Assembly: GCF_034702125.1 (NCBI RefSeq)
Contig: NC_085866.1
Location: forward strand, 12,303,064 to 12,367,063
DNA length: 64,000 bases
Direction: 5' to 3'
Source: Engraulis encrasicolus
Lineage: Eukaryota; Chordata; Actinopteri; Clupeiformes; Engraulidae
The position numbers and the translations under genes are program-made. The notes below the pieces were generated by a model that was given only the letters and a program-made list of their open reading frames with translations, was not told the origin of the DNA and ran no database searches. Numbering within the stretch: the stretch's first letter is position 1; each line of letters begins with the position of its first letter. Shown here one piece after another: positions 12,736 to 27,357 of this stretch.

Positions 12736-13062
12736 GGGCAGTCATGGGTGAGCGGTTAGGGCGTCAGACTTGCATCCCAGAGGTTGCCGGTTCGACTCCC
12801 GACCCGCCTGGTTGGTGGGGGGAGTAATCAACCAGTGCTCTCCCCCATCCTCCTCCATGACTGAGGTACCCTGAGCATGGTACCGTCCCACCGCACTGCT
12901 CCCCATGGGGCGCCACTGAGGGCTGCCCCCTTGCACGGGTGAGGCATAAATGTAATTTCGTTGTGTGCAGTGTGCAGTGTTCACTTGTGTGCTGTGGAGT
13001 GCTGTGTCACAATGACAATGGGAGTTGGAATTTCCCAATGGGCTTTCACTTTCACTTCATTT
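12736..13062 (+). mobile_element. tRNA-derived SINE with long non-tRNA body
   Basis: A tRNA-like head carries an A-box-like TGGGTGAGCGGTTAGG and a B-box GGTTCGACTCC at normal tRNA spacing. It is followed by a ~250-bp body (CACTTGTGTGCTGTGGAGTG, TGACAATGGGAGTTGGAA) ending in a TTTCACTTTCACTTC tail. It is not a tRNA gene because the cloverleaf is not kept. No target duplication is obvious. Confidence 0.7.
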
Positions 13063-13331
13063 CAGAGGCATTACTATCTATATGTCCACAGCTCCAAGCC
13101 TATTGGTGTCTTCAGGGAGGTTGAGGCACACATAATTTCTATATCATACATGGGTTCTCAATTTTTGATTTCCCCTGGCTGCACAACCCTGGCTGCGCAC
13201 AACTCCTCTGATTGTTGGAAACCACTGTCGGTCAAAAAAAATTAGCTCACGTGGTTGGCTGTCAGTGTCTTGCCCCTCCTCAAAACACTGTGTTTATTAA
13301 ACAAAACAAAAAAAATGTAGTATATACCCAC
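13063..13331. other. No gene seen
   Basis: An ordinary short stretch between the SINE and the 2.4-kb hAT element. Confidence 0.5.
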
Positions 13332-13387
13332 CAGGGACGTGCACAGGAATCTCAAAGGGCAGTTGCTCTAACCTGAAGAAAGGGCAA

Positions 13388-13422
<35 letters not shown>

Positions 13423-14110
13423 TCAACAATGAGCGGCCTTCAGAATTTTTAGGAAACTGCACCATGGGTATTATTATTTTTAGTAGTAGTAGTAGTAGAA
13501 GTAGTATATTATTGTCATAATTATTAATATTATTTTATTGTATAGTATCCTGAATATGCGTACCATATGATATAACATGCTAGTTTTTAAACATGTAGGC
13601 CTACCTATTAATCATATCAGAGATGATCAGCCTTATGCCCACCTGCCCTAAATGTCTCCTGATCCACATTTCCTCATGTGTGGTATCGGGCTGCCCCTAA
13701 ATTAAATGAGATTATGAGAAAAAGCCTTGATAGTTTTTAAACCTGTATCAGTCACAGAGATGATCAGTCTTATGCATACCTGCCCTATGTGCAGAGGTCT
13801 GTGGCTCTGAGTCATCCTCATCTTAAATGAAATGAAATGATGAGTAAATTAATAGGCTAAATATGAGGATGCTTAATCAATTAACCCACTGTCATCTTTA
13901 TAATCCTTGTAGCAGCCAAAGTAGACTTTAAGTTATAATAAATAGAAATAGTTTTAAAATGGTTAAAAAGATCATTTAATTTGAATTTGAAATTTCATTA
14001 ATAGGCATATTCCATGATTAAAATGATGAATATTATATAGGAAAGCTAAAACAATAAGAATTCACAGGTTTAGGTCATTTGTTGGGTCTTCTGTAGCCTA
14101 TATTAAAAAT

Positions 14111-14299
14111 GTGTACTGTCGCTTTAAGAATTGACGAGCCGGCTTTCATTTCAGATCGCAAAGAACCGTGGCGTGGGAGCACCAGTTCTCATTTGTTGCC
14201 CTGAAGCTCCGAGCTTCTCGCAGACTTTATAACCTTTTATTTTCATTACAGATATTTTAGTTAGTTCATGCACATTTTTTAGGCCTATGTCTTGAGAAG
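14111..14299 (+). repeat. 189-bp duplicated unit, copy A
   Basis: It is near-identical to 14315-14503, with one visible base difference (TTTTTTAGG versus TTTTGTAGG). It starts GTGTACTGTCGCTTTAAG and ends GTCTTGAGAAG. The copies are separated by 15 bp. Confidence 0.95.
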
Positions 14300-14314
14300 T
14301 AGGCCTCTACTAAT

Positions 14315-14503
14315 GTGTACTGTCGCTTTAAGAATTGACGAGCCGGCTTTCATTTCAGATCGCAAAGAACCGTGGCGTGGGAGCACCAGTTCTCATTTGT
14401 TGCCCTGAAGCTCCGAGCTTCTCGCAGACTTTATAACCTTTTATTTTCATTACAGATATTTTAGTTAGTTCATGCACATTTTGTAGGCCTATGTCTTGAG
14501 AAG
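14315..14503 (+). repeat. 189-bp duplicated unit, copy B, upstream of a possible first exon
   Basis: Second copy of the unit at 14111. It is followed at 14550 by ATG and 16 open codons (MDIDSGNSIFGSENIS), then a donor-like GTAAGA at 14600. This layout suggests the repeat may be the promoter or leader region of the parent transposon; that is inference. Confidence 0.9.
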
Positions 14504-14549
14504 AACAGTAAACGTCAGTTATCACGTGGAGTGGATTTATTTCAATTAC

Positions 14550-14599
14550 ATGGATATTGACAGTGGAAACAGTATCTTTGGGTCGGAGAATATATCAGC
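14550..14599 (+). pseudogene. Possible first coding exon of a hAT transposase (remnant)
   Basis: ATG plus 16 codons and two bases end at a GTAAG donor. It lies inside the 2.4-kb element, just after the doubled leader. No downstream exon with recognisable transposase was found before 15774, so any such gene is broken. Assignment rests on position only. Confidence 0.3.
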
Positions 14600-15953
14600 G
14601 TAAGAAAAAGCACTTTCCTAGCGGTCTCACCAAGATCAAACCTCTACAATCCTGAAAAAGATTCTCTGCCTCACCTGCACCTGTTCATTTTTTTCGCTGC
14701 CAACTCTGCAGAGATGTGCTTCCTTTAGCTAGCCTACCCCTTAAGTTCTCTCTTGCTTGATAAAACGACATGTCATCTGCATGTTTCTTAGTTGGGTTAG
14801 CCTTCCACAAAACAACCTGAGCCATGTAAAACGTTGACTGCAAGCTAGCTGGCTGTCGTTTTCCCCCAATATCTGAACGTGGCACACCGGCTGTCAGATT
14901 ATTTAGGATCACTAAACGTCCTAAACTCGAGATCGGCTTTAAGAGACATTAATTGTGATCATGTAGTTTAATACTGTGTAGTCTGCTATGTTTCCAGCTC
15001 ACCTCAGGCCGTCAGGGCAGCAGTCGCTCTACTCCCACGACATCTTCGACATATTTTGCGTCTCTGCCCTGGTCGCATGCATGCTTGTTCCCCCCTCCCT
15101 CCCATGTAGAGCTGCGCGTGCCCCCAGCAACGCGCATGCTGCCCCTCCCTTTGCCTATCTCTCGAGGTGCAGGTGAATCTGAATTTGAAAACTTAATTTA
15201 GGAAGCTTAAATCAAAAATACGAATTGCAAAGCAAATCAGTTGAAACATGAAATCTTAGCCTATTTTTCCGAGGCATATCTACAGATGGCTGTCGGTTTT
15301 TTTTTGCTACCTAAACGTGGCGCTGGCTGGCTGTAAGATGTATGATAACTAAAAGTTCTAAACTCAACATTGTATTAGAGAGGTTGATTGTGAGCATATT
15401 TTGTACTCTAATATGTAGACTGTGTGTAGGGCTCTAGCCGACACCCAGGCATCTTCAAAATCTTCCGTGTCTCTTATAGGCGCTCAAGCGCCTGTCGCGT
15501 GCCTTCTCCCCACCGGAGTTGTTGCGTAGCCTACCTACCTCACATCGCTCCTGCCCATTCTCGACGGGTCTGATGAATTTGTATGACTGACTTAAGTCTT
15601 TATTGTACAAAACTTCAATCAAAATTATGAATTATAAAGAAATCAAATGATATTGAAATATGAAATTATAATTGCCATATTATTTTCCCCTCCCTTGGAA
15701 GGGCAATATCAGCCAATGTGGGCAAAAGGGCCGTTGCTCGGGCACCGTGGGCAACTATGCTGTGCACGTGCCTGATACCCACCTTATTACCATGCCCATT
15801 AACACCGCCCATTTCAACGTTTGTCGTACTCTCACAGCATTTGCAGTCTGCTAGTTCCGGCTAGGCTACCCTGCCCTACAAAGCAAAAAGGCAGTAACTG
15901 CGCAGAGCTCAAAACTGAGTCAGTTGACTTTAAAATGATACTGCAATCCAGTT

Positions 15954-17212
15954 TAGGCATGGTACGGTTTGCGTTGCAAACCGAGACCGTACGGTTTGCA
16001 TGTCACGGAACGGGGTAGTGGGCAACCGCAATAAATAAATAGAGTGACCACCGGCGGACGACGCTATTAAAATCCTACTACTTTTATAAGCATAAAACAC
16101 AAAGACTACGTAGGATATTGAGTGTGGAAAGATTGGTTTCTATCAGCCAACTGAAAGACATAATGTAACAGCATGCGCCAACTGACTTGGCTACAGTAGC
16201 CTACAAGCAAGTGCAGGTCGGTCAGCAGCGTCACCCTCTCCCCCGTCTCTCTCCACGTTAGCGCAAGTGACTGTTCCCAGCCTTTATGCTGACCATTTTA
16301 AATTAAATGAACATGAATTTACAAACAATGACAGATTAGCAGAACAAAGTAGACTATGACTTACGTTACAGTAGCCTAGTGTAGGCTATATCCACGTGGC
16401 ATTGAATGGGGATTCCGGACGGCAAAATGCGAGATAATTGAACATATCCATCAGATTCACTGTGCTGTCCTTAACTGCAGTCAACTGTAGGCCTAATGGA
16501 AGGGGACTTTGTGCTGTTGCCTAGTTAACATTGATGTTTAACACTATAACAAAAATAAAATTTGACTGTTTTAAAAGGCTCAGCTTCACAGGAGTTTTGT
16601 GAAACATTCTTGTGCATACACTTCTAAAAAAAACGATCTTTTAAAATTATTTGTTACCTTAATTTTCACATTTTAACATAACATAACCCTATCACTTGTT
16701 CACTTAAAATTGAATTTGACTTCTGATTTTACTTCTATGCTTCTCACGGCCGGCAGTTGCATGATAGGAAGCAACCATTGACAGTAAATAGAATTCTATT
16801 TACTCTCAATGGAAGCAACTGATTAATAAGCGCAAAGCTCGCAGAAAGCGGTATCAAAATAAAAGTCCAATTCGTTCTCAGTGTGTCATTAACCAAAATA
16901 GTCATACTACACTGACCTAATGGTCCCATTACCTACAGGAGTGTAGCTGTTTTATTTTTACACGTCAAATGTGTTATAGCATGTAATATTTCAATATTTG
17001 TCAACTTAAAAGTTAGGACTTAGTACACCCTTTTTGTGAAATAAATGGAAGCATGTTAAAATCATTGATATCTTTCCTCTTTCAGTTGGGTTAAATGAAG
17101 TCAAATTCAACATACCCATGATAAGCTTACATTTTCATTCAAATTTTTATATAATACATTTTATACCGTGATATGGACCGAACCTTGACATTTGTGAACC
17201 GTACCACCCCTA
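15954..17212. mobile_element. hAT-type element (1.26 kb) nested in the 15871 MITE
   Basis: The left end TAGGCATGGTACGGTTTG and right end GAACCGTACCACCCCTA are inverted. The flanking 8-bp duplication ATCCAGTT is perfect (15946-15953 and 17213-17220). There is no intact ORF. A near-perfect internal palindrome lies at 16786-16823. Confidence 0.88.
16786..16823. repeat. Near-perfect 38-bp palindrome
   Basis: CCATTGACAGTAAATAGAAT is followed by its reverse complement TTCTATTTACTCTCAATGG with a single mismatched pair, centred on GAATTC. It could form a hairpin or cruciform. Confidence 0.85.
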
Positions 17213-17394
17213 ATCCAGTTTAAGTGTTTTTGGGGAGATTATTGGATATGTGACAGTTTTGTTACTTTATATTACCACCTTTTTTAAGATCAATCATTTT
17301 ATTTAACTTTAGACTTTGTTATATATGGCATTAACGTCATAGTAACTCATTTTAAACAGCAATGCAGTTACTGCCTTTTTGCTTTGTAGGGCAG

Positions 17395-17984
17395 CATAGC
17401 ACTTCTGAACGATTTAGCACTAGCAACCGCTACCAAAATAATCATGGCGCCACCTTTGGAATAGTGGATTACAACGTGAATATGCACCAGTATCCCCTGT
17501 AAATCCATATACAGTCATGGGCGTGCTAGGGTAGAATTCTGCCCACTTGCCAATCACGCCCATCCAATCAGACGGCTTTATACATTTGATCGGCTGTTTG
17601 ATCGACTTATAAAATGTAACCTATGCAGCCACACCCACCTGGCTGGTTGTGTCACTGGGCCCATTCATTTTATCATCCCTAATGACAACAACAAAGAGAG
17701 TAGAAATCTCACGGGGAAACTTGAGATTGCCGCACCAGCAGGCATCCTCAGCAGCACCTGGCTTTGAAGCCAGGGCCCATGCAGCACAAGAGAAGACTTT
17801 TTCGCGTAATGGCATTTCAAGTAATAAAATATTGCCGTGATGCTGTGAGCCTTCGCACAGCAGGGTGAGTGGGTCTTCCGGGTTTTTATTGTTGCTGAAA
17901 CATTTAGATAGATGCCCTCAAAGTGTGAGGAATGATGGGATATAATTTCCTGCGGAATGATGGTCCACAGCGGTGCCATTTGTC

Positions 17985-17986
<2 letters not shown>
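17395..17986. other. No gene seen
   Basis: Ordinary sequence; overlapping 60-100 codon ORFs on both strands without recognisable domains. Confidence 0.55.
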
Positions 17987-18074
<88 letters not shown>

Positions 18075-18157
18075 TGTCCTACGCCTCTTCCCCATGGTAA
18101 GCATGGCTGTTACTGAAGATGGAGATGCACACACACACACCAAACAATGTGCTTGTA

Positions 18158-18249
<92 letters not shown>
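17987..18249. repeat. Two long TG microsatellites
   Basis: TG runs at 17987-18073 and 18162-18249 flank a short unique segment that itself contains an opposite-phase CA run at 18128-18140. Confidence 0.95.
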
Positions 18250-18253
<4 letters not shown>

Positions 18254-19925
18254 GGCAGAGTTCCTGTAGCCTGCGGCGCAATCACTCATCTATGCCACAG
18301 TCTGTTGGAGGAATCCATCATTTATGTCGTGGCAGCGTGCCATCGATGAATGAAAGACACACACCAGAGTGGAGGAAGAGAACTAACAAGAGAAAAGGGG
18401 CGAAAATGAGAAATAGATAGAAAGAGCGAAAAAGAGTGAGATTCCTATTAAGTGGAAATACAGGGAGCGAGAGAGCAAATGAGAGATAGAAGGAGAGAGA
18501 GAGAGAGACAGAGAGAGAGAGAGATTCAGAGTCAAGTGTGTCGAGGCCCCCAGGTGTGAAAAACAGGAAATGTCCAGTGCCTTTAACTATGGCCCCAGGA
18601 CACCTCACCGCCGGACAAGGTTCATGCTGTCTACACAAATAGTGCTACATTTCCCTGAGACTATATTAATCAATAGCATTCATAGAGTTATTATTGAGTG
18701 TTTATTTTACTACAGTGAACCGCAGAGACATTGATTTCTTTTTAAAGGTTATTTACATTATTATGTCGTGGCGCACGATGAATTATACATCATCTCTTTG
18801 AGCGGTGAATATTTTAAGCCAACCAACACTGAGGCCAGAGGCGAAAGAAGACAAACTTCAGGAGCATTTCAAAGGGTTGTCACCATTCACAGAGATGGAT
18901 AGAAAGCTGGCTGCTACGGGGCACATCCCTCAATACAGTTTAATATTCAGCAAGAGCTCAACACAAGCTGAATAGTTTTCACAGGGTGCAGAAATGGAAA
19001 TGTGAACACTGCCTCGATGCACATACAGTACCAGTGTTCACTGTATGCTGTACTGTACTCCAATGAGTGTCATTATAAGTGGTGGAGTTGTAAAATCAAA
19101 TGAGGGGGGGATGGTCAGAGATGGATTCTGACTATTGGGGGTTCAGGGGTTTCTCCCCTGAGAAAATGTTGAAAATGTAGTTGTTAAAAGTGCCATTTTA
19201 ACACAATATGTGAAGAAGGGATGCCTGTTTTAGAGGGGCACCATTTTCATTTGAGGGGGATGATTTTACACCATTTTCATTGTAGGGGGAATGTCATCAA
19301 CCCCAACCCCCCGTCCCCCTACAACTCGAGCCCTGGTCCTTGTATAGTCTTCATATCAAGCTCAACACAAGTGAAGAACTTTGTGCAGAAATGTGGAGCA
19401 ATAGCCCATTGCACCTTGATACTGTAGCATTCTGCCACTGTACCATTTATGTTCACGCGACTCTTCCAAAGGTTTACAAGGGCCACCTCTCTCCAGTGGG
19501 TTGAATAATATAGTCCGGCGTTGTAAAAAAAAATGAGTATGTACTTTTTATTAGCTAATCATGAAGGTGACTACCCTGCAACAACACACAGCTTTCCTCA
19601 ATGTTTGCACCAAAAAGGCAATGAGCCATATGTACAAAACTGCAGCGCCTGGCTTTTTTTGTCGCAGGTGATCAGAAAAAAAAAGCAGGCACAGAACAGG
19701 ACGCTGACGTTCATTCAGAGATGTGATTTTTTAGGGCACTGATGATCAATGTGTCTTTGATGACATGTTGAAATGCCTGTGGCACTGTCGCTGTAGCTAC
19801 GGGGTATGCTAAATATGCATGAGCTCATTTGCATCCGCACGTCTATTGGTTGATACCTGGAAATTTGCTATTCACAACAGAGGTGATAATGAGCTGGCAG
19901 CGTGCAGCACTCCAGAGGCTGTCAC
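18250..19925. other. No gene seen
   Basis: GA-rich patches occur at 18470-18530. Segment 19110-19335 has gggga-rich blocks reminiscent of a degraded DNA transposon, but no matching ends were found. AT-rich 18660-18860 is low in repeats; nothing there is recognisable. Confidence 0.5.
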
Positions 19926-20088
19926 CAGGGAAGCCGACAAGGGGTGGGAGGCAAAGGGGTCAGTTGTCCCGGGCCCAGCGAGATGGGGTCCCATAATTGG
20001 GCCCTCATTACATTGAATGTATTGGCTGGGTGGGGGGCCTATTCAGATGACTTTGTCCTGGGCCCAGCCAAAGCTGTCAGCAGCCATG
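19926..20088 (-). mobile_element. ~150-bp hAT-type MITE (GGCCGCTGACAGC family), copy 2
   Basis: The body matches the other copies (CCGGGCCCAGCGAGATGGGG, GATGACTTTGTCCTGGGCCC). It is flanked by a perfect 8-bp duplication GCTGTCAC (19918-19925 and 20089-20096). Confidence 0.88.
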
Positions 20089-20096
20089 GCTGTCAC

Positions 20097-22062
20097 TGTA
20101 TTTATTCTGTCGTTGTAAGTTAAGAGCTCTGCCTTTTGCGCACCACCCGCCTGTGCTCTTTTTTAACTACCGTGTGGTTTTCGGTGGATGTTTCTTTTCA
20201 GTAGTATGTTAATAACACATTGTGCCCGACCGACCCTGAAGTAGGGGCGCCATTAGGAATAAACAAATACTTGAACCACAGAAATGGCAGTGGATTGATA
20301 CTTCGCACACAAGAACTTGAAGGAAAGAAGTGATTTGAGTTGATTGTTGAGGGTTAAGCAAATGTCTGTGAACTGTTCTTTCCCAGATGAGCAATTATTT
20401 GCAGGCAAGTTGTTTTGGATGCACAAACGCGAATCAAAAAATCACTACCTCAACCTTAAGAGAGGAAAAAACAATGTGCGTATCGTCAACATTTCCAAGT
20501 CAATTCAAACCCCAGGTGAAGGAGGAAAGGGTGGGGATGTGTGGGGGGTGGGGGTGGGGGGATGTGTTCATGTGGAGTGTTCTGCCGTTCAGCCCTGTTC
20601 AGCATACCAAATTCAAAAGACTTGAAGAGAAGCTTGGGAAATCAGGCATGGGCTGATAACCACAGCTCAATCAGCACTCCACCTCTTCCTCCCTCCGCCC
20701 TCCTCCCTCCTCCTCCTCACCCACCACCACCAGCTCCAGCTCTTGATCAGCATGCCGGCCCATGCCCTCACACCTCACGATTAATTAGACATCCCACATT
20801 AACGCTGTTTACGGGCAAACACCTCATCAACCTGATTTCTGATACCACGTCCAAATGGCTGGAAGGAGCGGAGTGGAGGAGATCCTGGCAGACCAGCAGC
20901 GTTGATTGAGGCCAGATCTATTAGGAAGCGGCATCCAGAGTCAGATGTCAGAAAAGAGAGGGGGGAGGCGGGGATTGGGGAGGAGGCACAGGTGGAAGAG
21001 ACAAGCTGTGAAAATGAAATAGCCCAATCTTAAGCTGCGGTCCAACTTTTTACACGGCCGGCCGCTGCGCTGATAAAGTCATCAAGCTGGAGCTCGGGCC
21101 CGAAATGGAGAGAGCTGAAGCCAAGAGCCGCAAGCAGATCACGTCTGGGGTGTCAGAGCCAGCAGCTCTCCAAGAAAGAGGAGAGGAGAGGAGGAGTGGA
21201 GACTGAGAGAGCCCAGTCCAATATGGAGACAAAATGTCCTTGTCATTGCTGTCACAGGAAAAACTTTCCTACTCGTGCTGACTGCTAAGACATTCTGCAA
21301 TCTGCTCTCCATGGAGATGCCAGTTGCCTTTCTCCACCCATGCCAGATCCTTCCTCATATCTAAGTGGTGTGGCATCACAGGTAGCGCGGCTGATATATT
21401 TTATATTTACTTTAAACGTGTCAACACATCCCTTTCGCCATTAACCCATTTTAGCCTGGAACAACATACATGCTGCGTTCAGGCACTTGAGATTTTTAGG
21501 GTTTTTTAAATAAAAAATGTGGCTATGTTAGAGCTGAATGAACACATTTCAATCCAAAATTAGGGTCCCAGCTTTTAAATGCATTTTTTTATGTATTTAT
21601 GTGCTTCGCAGGCTTAGATATTTAGGTCTTAATAGGCAGAGGGCACACTTTCCCAAAAGGCTAAAAGAAAGGGAAAGGGTCCGACTCCTTTCACACATGA
21701 CTCGGCTGGTGTTCTGGAACAAAGTGCTCTTCTGTGTTCTCCGCTGCCAGTGTTTCAATAAAGATTTTCTTTACATAATTATTCTCATCTCGTCTATTTT
21801 GAGTCTATGTTTACACAAAATCGCAAATAGGTGCCTCTTCCTGCACAGCGGTGTCAGGCACACTGAAGACGACTTGGAACACACATCATCACCCCCTCTG
21901 TGCAGCTATCCTGTCGAATTCCTTAGAGGTAAGCAAGTAGGTCTACAAAGGAGAAGGCTGCCATCCATCAAAACAAGCACTTCTGGCACTACTGTTTTTA
22001 CACAGCACAGCAGCACAATACAGTTGGCCAGTGGGGGCTTCTGTCCTCCACATCCACAGCAC
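20097..22062. other. No gene seen
   Basis: This is largely non-repetitive sequence with a G-rich patch (20530-20560) and a C-rich patch (20680-20745). The 233-codon ORF beginning at 21538 runs into the 22063 MITE and lacks any recognisable domain. Confidence 0.5.
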
Positions 22063-22283
22063 CAGTGTTGCCATATTGGGCGGTTACTCGCCCAATTGGG
22101 CAACTTGGGATGGCAGTCTGAGGGGTACAAACGGGAAAAATGGTCCATTTCGCGTTTTTTTCCTGCAGTTTTAGGCCCAGGGAAATCAATGCAATTTGTT
22201 GAAATTGGGCAGAATTTAGCGCATTTTGCCAGTTTTTGAGAACCTTTTGGGTGGGATTTGATCAGACACATCTGGCAACACTG
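22063..22283. mobile_element. hAT-type MITE with CAGTGTTGCCA / TGGCAACACTG ends
   Basis: The 221-bp element has perfectly inverted 11-bp ends and a perfect 8-bp flanking duplication CACAGCAC (22055-22062 and 22284-22291). It is related to the element at 3004-3198. Confidence 0.88.
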
Positions 22284-22291
22284 CACAGCAC

Positions 22292-24850
<2,559 letters not shown>

Positions 24851-25048
24851 CAGTGGTGTAGTCTACGTAGAACGCAGGTATACGCAGTATACCCACCTCA
24901 AAATTTCAGGGATTTCAGTATACCCACTTACAATTGATTGATTATTGTTGATTATTGTTATTTAGAATAGCACAAATATAGTATACCCACCTCAAAAAAA
25001 GCTTAGATATACAGTATACCCACTGCAAAAAAGTACACTACACCACTG
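24851..25048. mobile_element. hAT-type MITE with CAGTGGTGTAGT / ACTACACCACTG ends
   Basis: A 198-bp element with inverted 12-bp ends, three internal TATACCCAC words and a perfect 8-bp flanking duplication TGTAGGTC (24843-24850 and 25049-25056). Confidence 0.9.
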
Positions 25049-25152
25049 TGTAGGTCCATGCTAATAGCCATTGATGTTGTTGAAAAGATTGGGAAGTAGC
25101 CTATGCTACATTTGCCATTATTAATCCTATGAGGAGATAAACTGACTCTTTT

Positions 25153-25429
25153 GGTTACACTTTCTTTTAGGGATACATCTATTAGCACTAATACATGTTC
25201 CTGTGTAAGTAACTTGTAAGGCATGTACAAAGCAAAATCAAACATTTGTTAGGCATGTATTCGCAAATGTGTTGTTCATGCAAAATAAGGGATTTATTAC
25301 CAATTTAACCTTAGTAAGGACCTAAAGGCCTTAGCATTTGCTTAGTACATGCCTTACAAGTTACTTACGCAGGCATTAACATTGTATGTATTAGTGCTAA
25401 TAGATGTATCCCTAAAATAAAGTGTTACC
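25153..25429. mobile_element. Palindromic hAT-type MITE (277 bp)
   Basis: GGTTACACTTT...TTTTAGGGATACATC is inverted as GATGTATCCCTAAAA...AAAGTGTTACC, with inverted homology continuing ~80 bp inward. It is flanked by a perfect 8-bp duplication ACTCTTTT (25145-25152 and 25430-25437). Confidence 0.9.
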
Positions 25430-25437
25430 ACTCTTTT

Positions 25438-26030
25438 CAGTGATTATGGCGCATAACCAGAACCCTGTATGCCATTACCTATTTGTTCCCTAGGTATGCT
25501 AAGTACCAGAGGCACAACTGCTACACTTCAAATAATAAACTGTGCTGATATGTTGAATGTTTAAAATTACTATTGACTATACATACAGTGCACATTACAA
25601 CCCCCTCAGTTTGCCTTTGTTATTCTGCAATTTCCCAACGGTATTTAATAGAGTGTGACTCCTGCAGGTTTGTTAGGCTGCAGTTGAGAAAACAAAAGCT
25701 CTTCATAGAGTGCAATATGAATGGATAAACAATTAATGGGTTCTAATGCATACAATTATTGGACATGCTGTTTAATTCAGTACTGTAAACTTATTAATAC
25801 AATGTAAGCTATGTAATTAGATAGTTCCTATGTAAATACACTGTGTAGTGTATATAGTGCTCCCTACAGTTACAGTGCAACTATATAGTCAACACAAGTG
25901 GTGTTTGTGTCCAATGCTGCTTTGCCAAACTGTCTAGTGAGATTCAGAAGACTTGTCTTGAGCTGGGTATGTTGTAGTGTTGTGTTTGTCTGGCATTCAT
26001 TTCTAAGGACTGTTTCGGTTGTAGTTGTGC
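25438..26030. other. No gene seen
   Basis: AT-rich ordinary sequence. Confidence 0.6.
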
Positions 26031-26425
26031 TGTACCACTAGGCCTGGGCAAAAAATCGATGTGATTTTAAAATCGAGTTTGAAAGTCAAATCGATTTGTT
26101 TTTTGAGAAATCGCGTTATACGATTTTTTTTTATCATCTGTCAGTTTATGTATCCAAGCGCACAGCGCATTGCATTACGTTCGCCACTTGGCGAGGACAT
26201 ATGTCTACCTAGTGCATTCTCTGTGTCTCCTCCCCCATAACATGTACAAACAAACGTGGTGAGTGAAATGGTTTGACAGAAATATAGTGAAACGGGTGAG
26301 GAATACGGGCTCCTGTTCAAAAAAGGTGACACTACCTCCTATCGTTTTGCCAATGATGAATACCAAACAACCTACCACTTTGTAAATTGTGAATGACTGT
26401 GTTGTCATAACTTAAGCTGTACGTC

Positions 26426-26675
26426 TAGCAGCCAGACTACAGGCATGTTTGAATATTTGAAACGAAAACATCTTGCGGAGAAAATGCTAAACAAACTACT
26501 CTACCCCTACCACAAGAGTGGAGCAAGGTGGAAAGCAGTCACGGATGTAATTAGCCTAGAACTACCTACTACGATATGCTTCCAATTTATTCGGCAGAGA
26601 AGAGAGGTTTTCAACATATGCTTAAAGTTTTGGATGTGCTGCTTCCTCGTCTGTATAATCCTAACCAACATGTGA
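26426..26675 (+). pseudogene. hAT (ZBED-type) transposase fragment
   Basis: One frame reads TGMFEYLKRKH, the end of a BED zinc finger (the ..NLF.HLK.KH.. pattern), then SGARWKAVTDVIS, which resembles the RWK.LT..I motif of ZBED-like hAT transposases. After a frame change the sequence reads FQHMLKVLDVLLPRLYNPNQ, like the GFK.ML..L.PRY..P motif. The domains are adjacent, much of the normal protein between and after them is missing, and frameshifts break the frame. I infer an internally deleted, dead transposase. Confidence 0.6.
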
Positions 26676-27357
26676 GTTGAAAGGAATCTCTCTCCCTCCC
26701 TCTCTCGCTCACACACACACACACACACACACCCAAGCACCCGGAGCAATCGGTCTCTCGCGCGCGCTCTCTCCCCCTCTCTCTAAAGCCCTACTCGGAC
26801 GGGACTAGGAGACTTGTGGTAAAGTAATAATAACCGCGTATGAACGCGACGTGTCAGTAAAGATAGCGGCGAAATCGGTAAACTTCGCAGAGAGTTTTAC
26901 CGCCTGTTAAGCAGTCCGGAGAAATTACCAGCTCCGAATGCGCTGATGTCTGATAAAATGCATGAAACGCGATATCTAATCTACTCAGGCTTGCAAACAT
27001 TAGCGTCTTGAAGTAAGCATTGTTTTAGGGTGTTGCTCCAAAATGTTTTCTCTGTGTTAACGCAGCAGTGTTCAGATGCATCGACATGTATTTAGACGCA
27101 TTACTATGTGCTCTGATGGGAAACCAGCAGGCAATTGCTAAATTTGTTCATCTGGGAAAAAAGCCTCCATACATCTTCACTATAATGCATCATTAATATA
27201 TTGTGGGGATGGATGGCACGTGACGACAAATCTCAACAGTGCCTGAGGGTTTACCCCTCACATTTTTTGTTCTTTCTCTGAGATGTTTCAATGTAATCCC
27301 AATTGGTCATTTCTATTAGCAATGTTCTGAGATAAAATTACATTAGGCTATTTTGGC

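Larger units (their letters stand above)
13332..15774. mobile_element. 2.4-kb hAT-type element with CAGGGACGTGCACAG ends
   Basis: The left end CAGGGACGTGCACAG and right end CTGTGCACGTGCCTG are inverted, and a perfect 8-bp duplication ATACCCAC flanks them (13324-13331 and 15775-15782). The octamer fits the hAT preference nTnnnnAn. Inside are a C21A10 run (13388-13418), a 189-bp tandem duplication (14111-14503) and a possible first exon, but no intact transposase. I infer an internally deleted element. Confidence 0.85.
15871..17394. mobile_element. MITE with 31-bp inverted ends, split by a later hAT insertion
   Basis: CTGCCCTACAAAGCAAAAAG at 15871 is exactly inverted at 17375-17394, and the inverted match extends for 31 bp. 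Removing the nested 15954-17212 element and one target copy leaves a ~257-bp MITE. Its own target duplication is not clear. Confidence 0.75.

Noticed and set aside
19110..19335. hAT element suggested by CTCGAGCCCTG at 19324-19334
   Set aside because: No matching left end or 8-bp duplication could be found.
21538..22239. 233-codon plus-strand ORF
   Set aside because: Its C-terminal quarter lies in a MITE (22063-22283), no known domain is visible and no splice context supports it.
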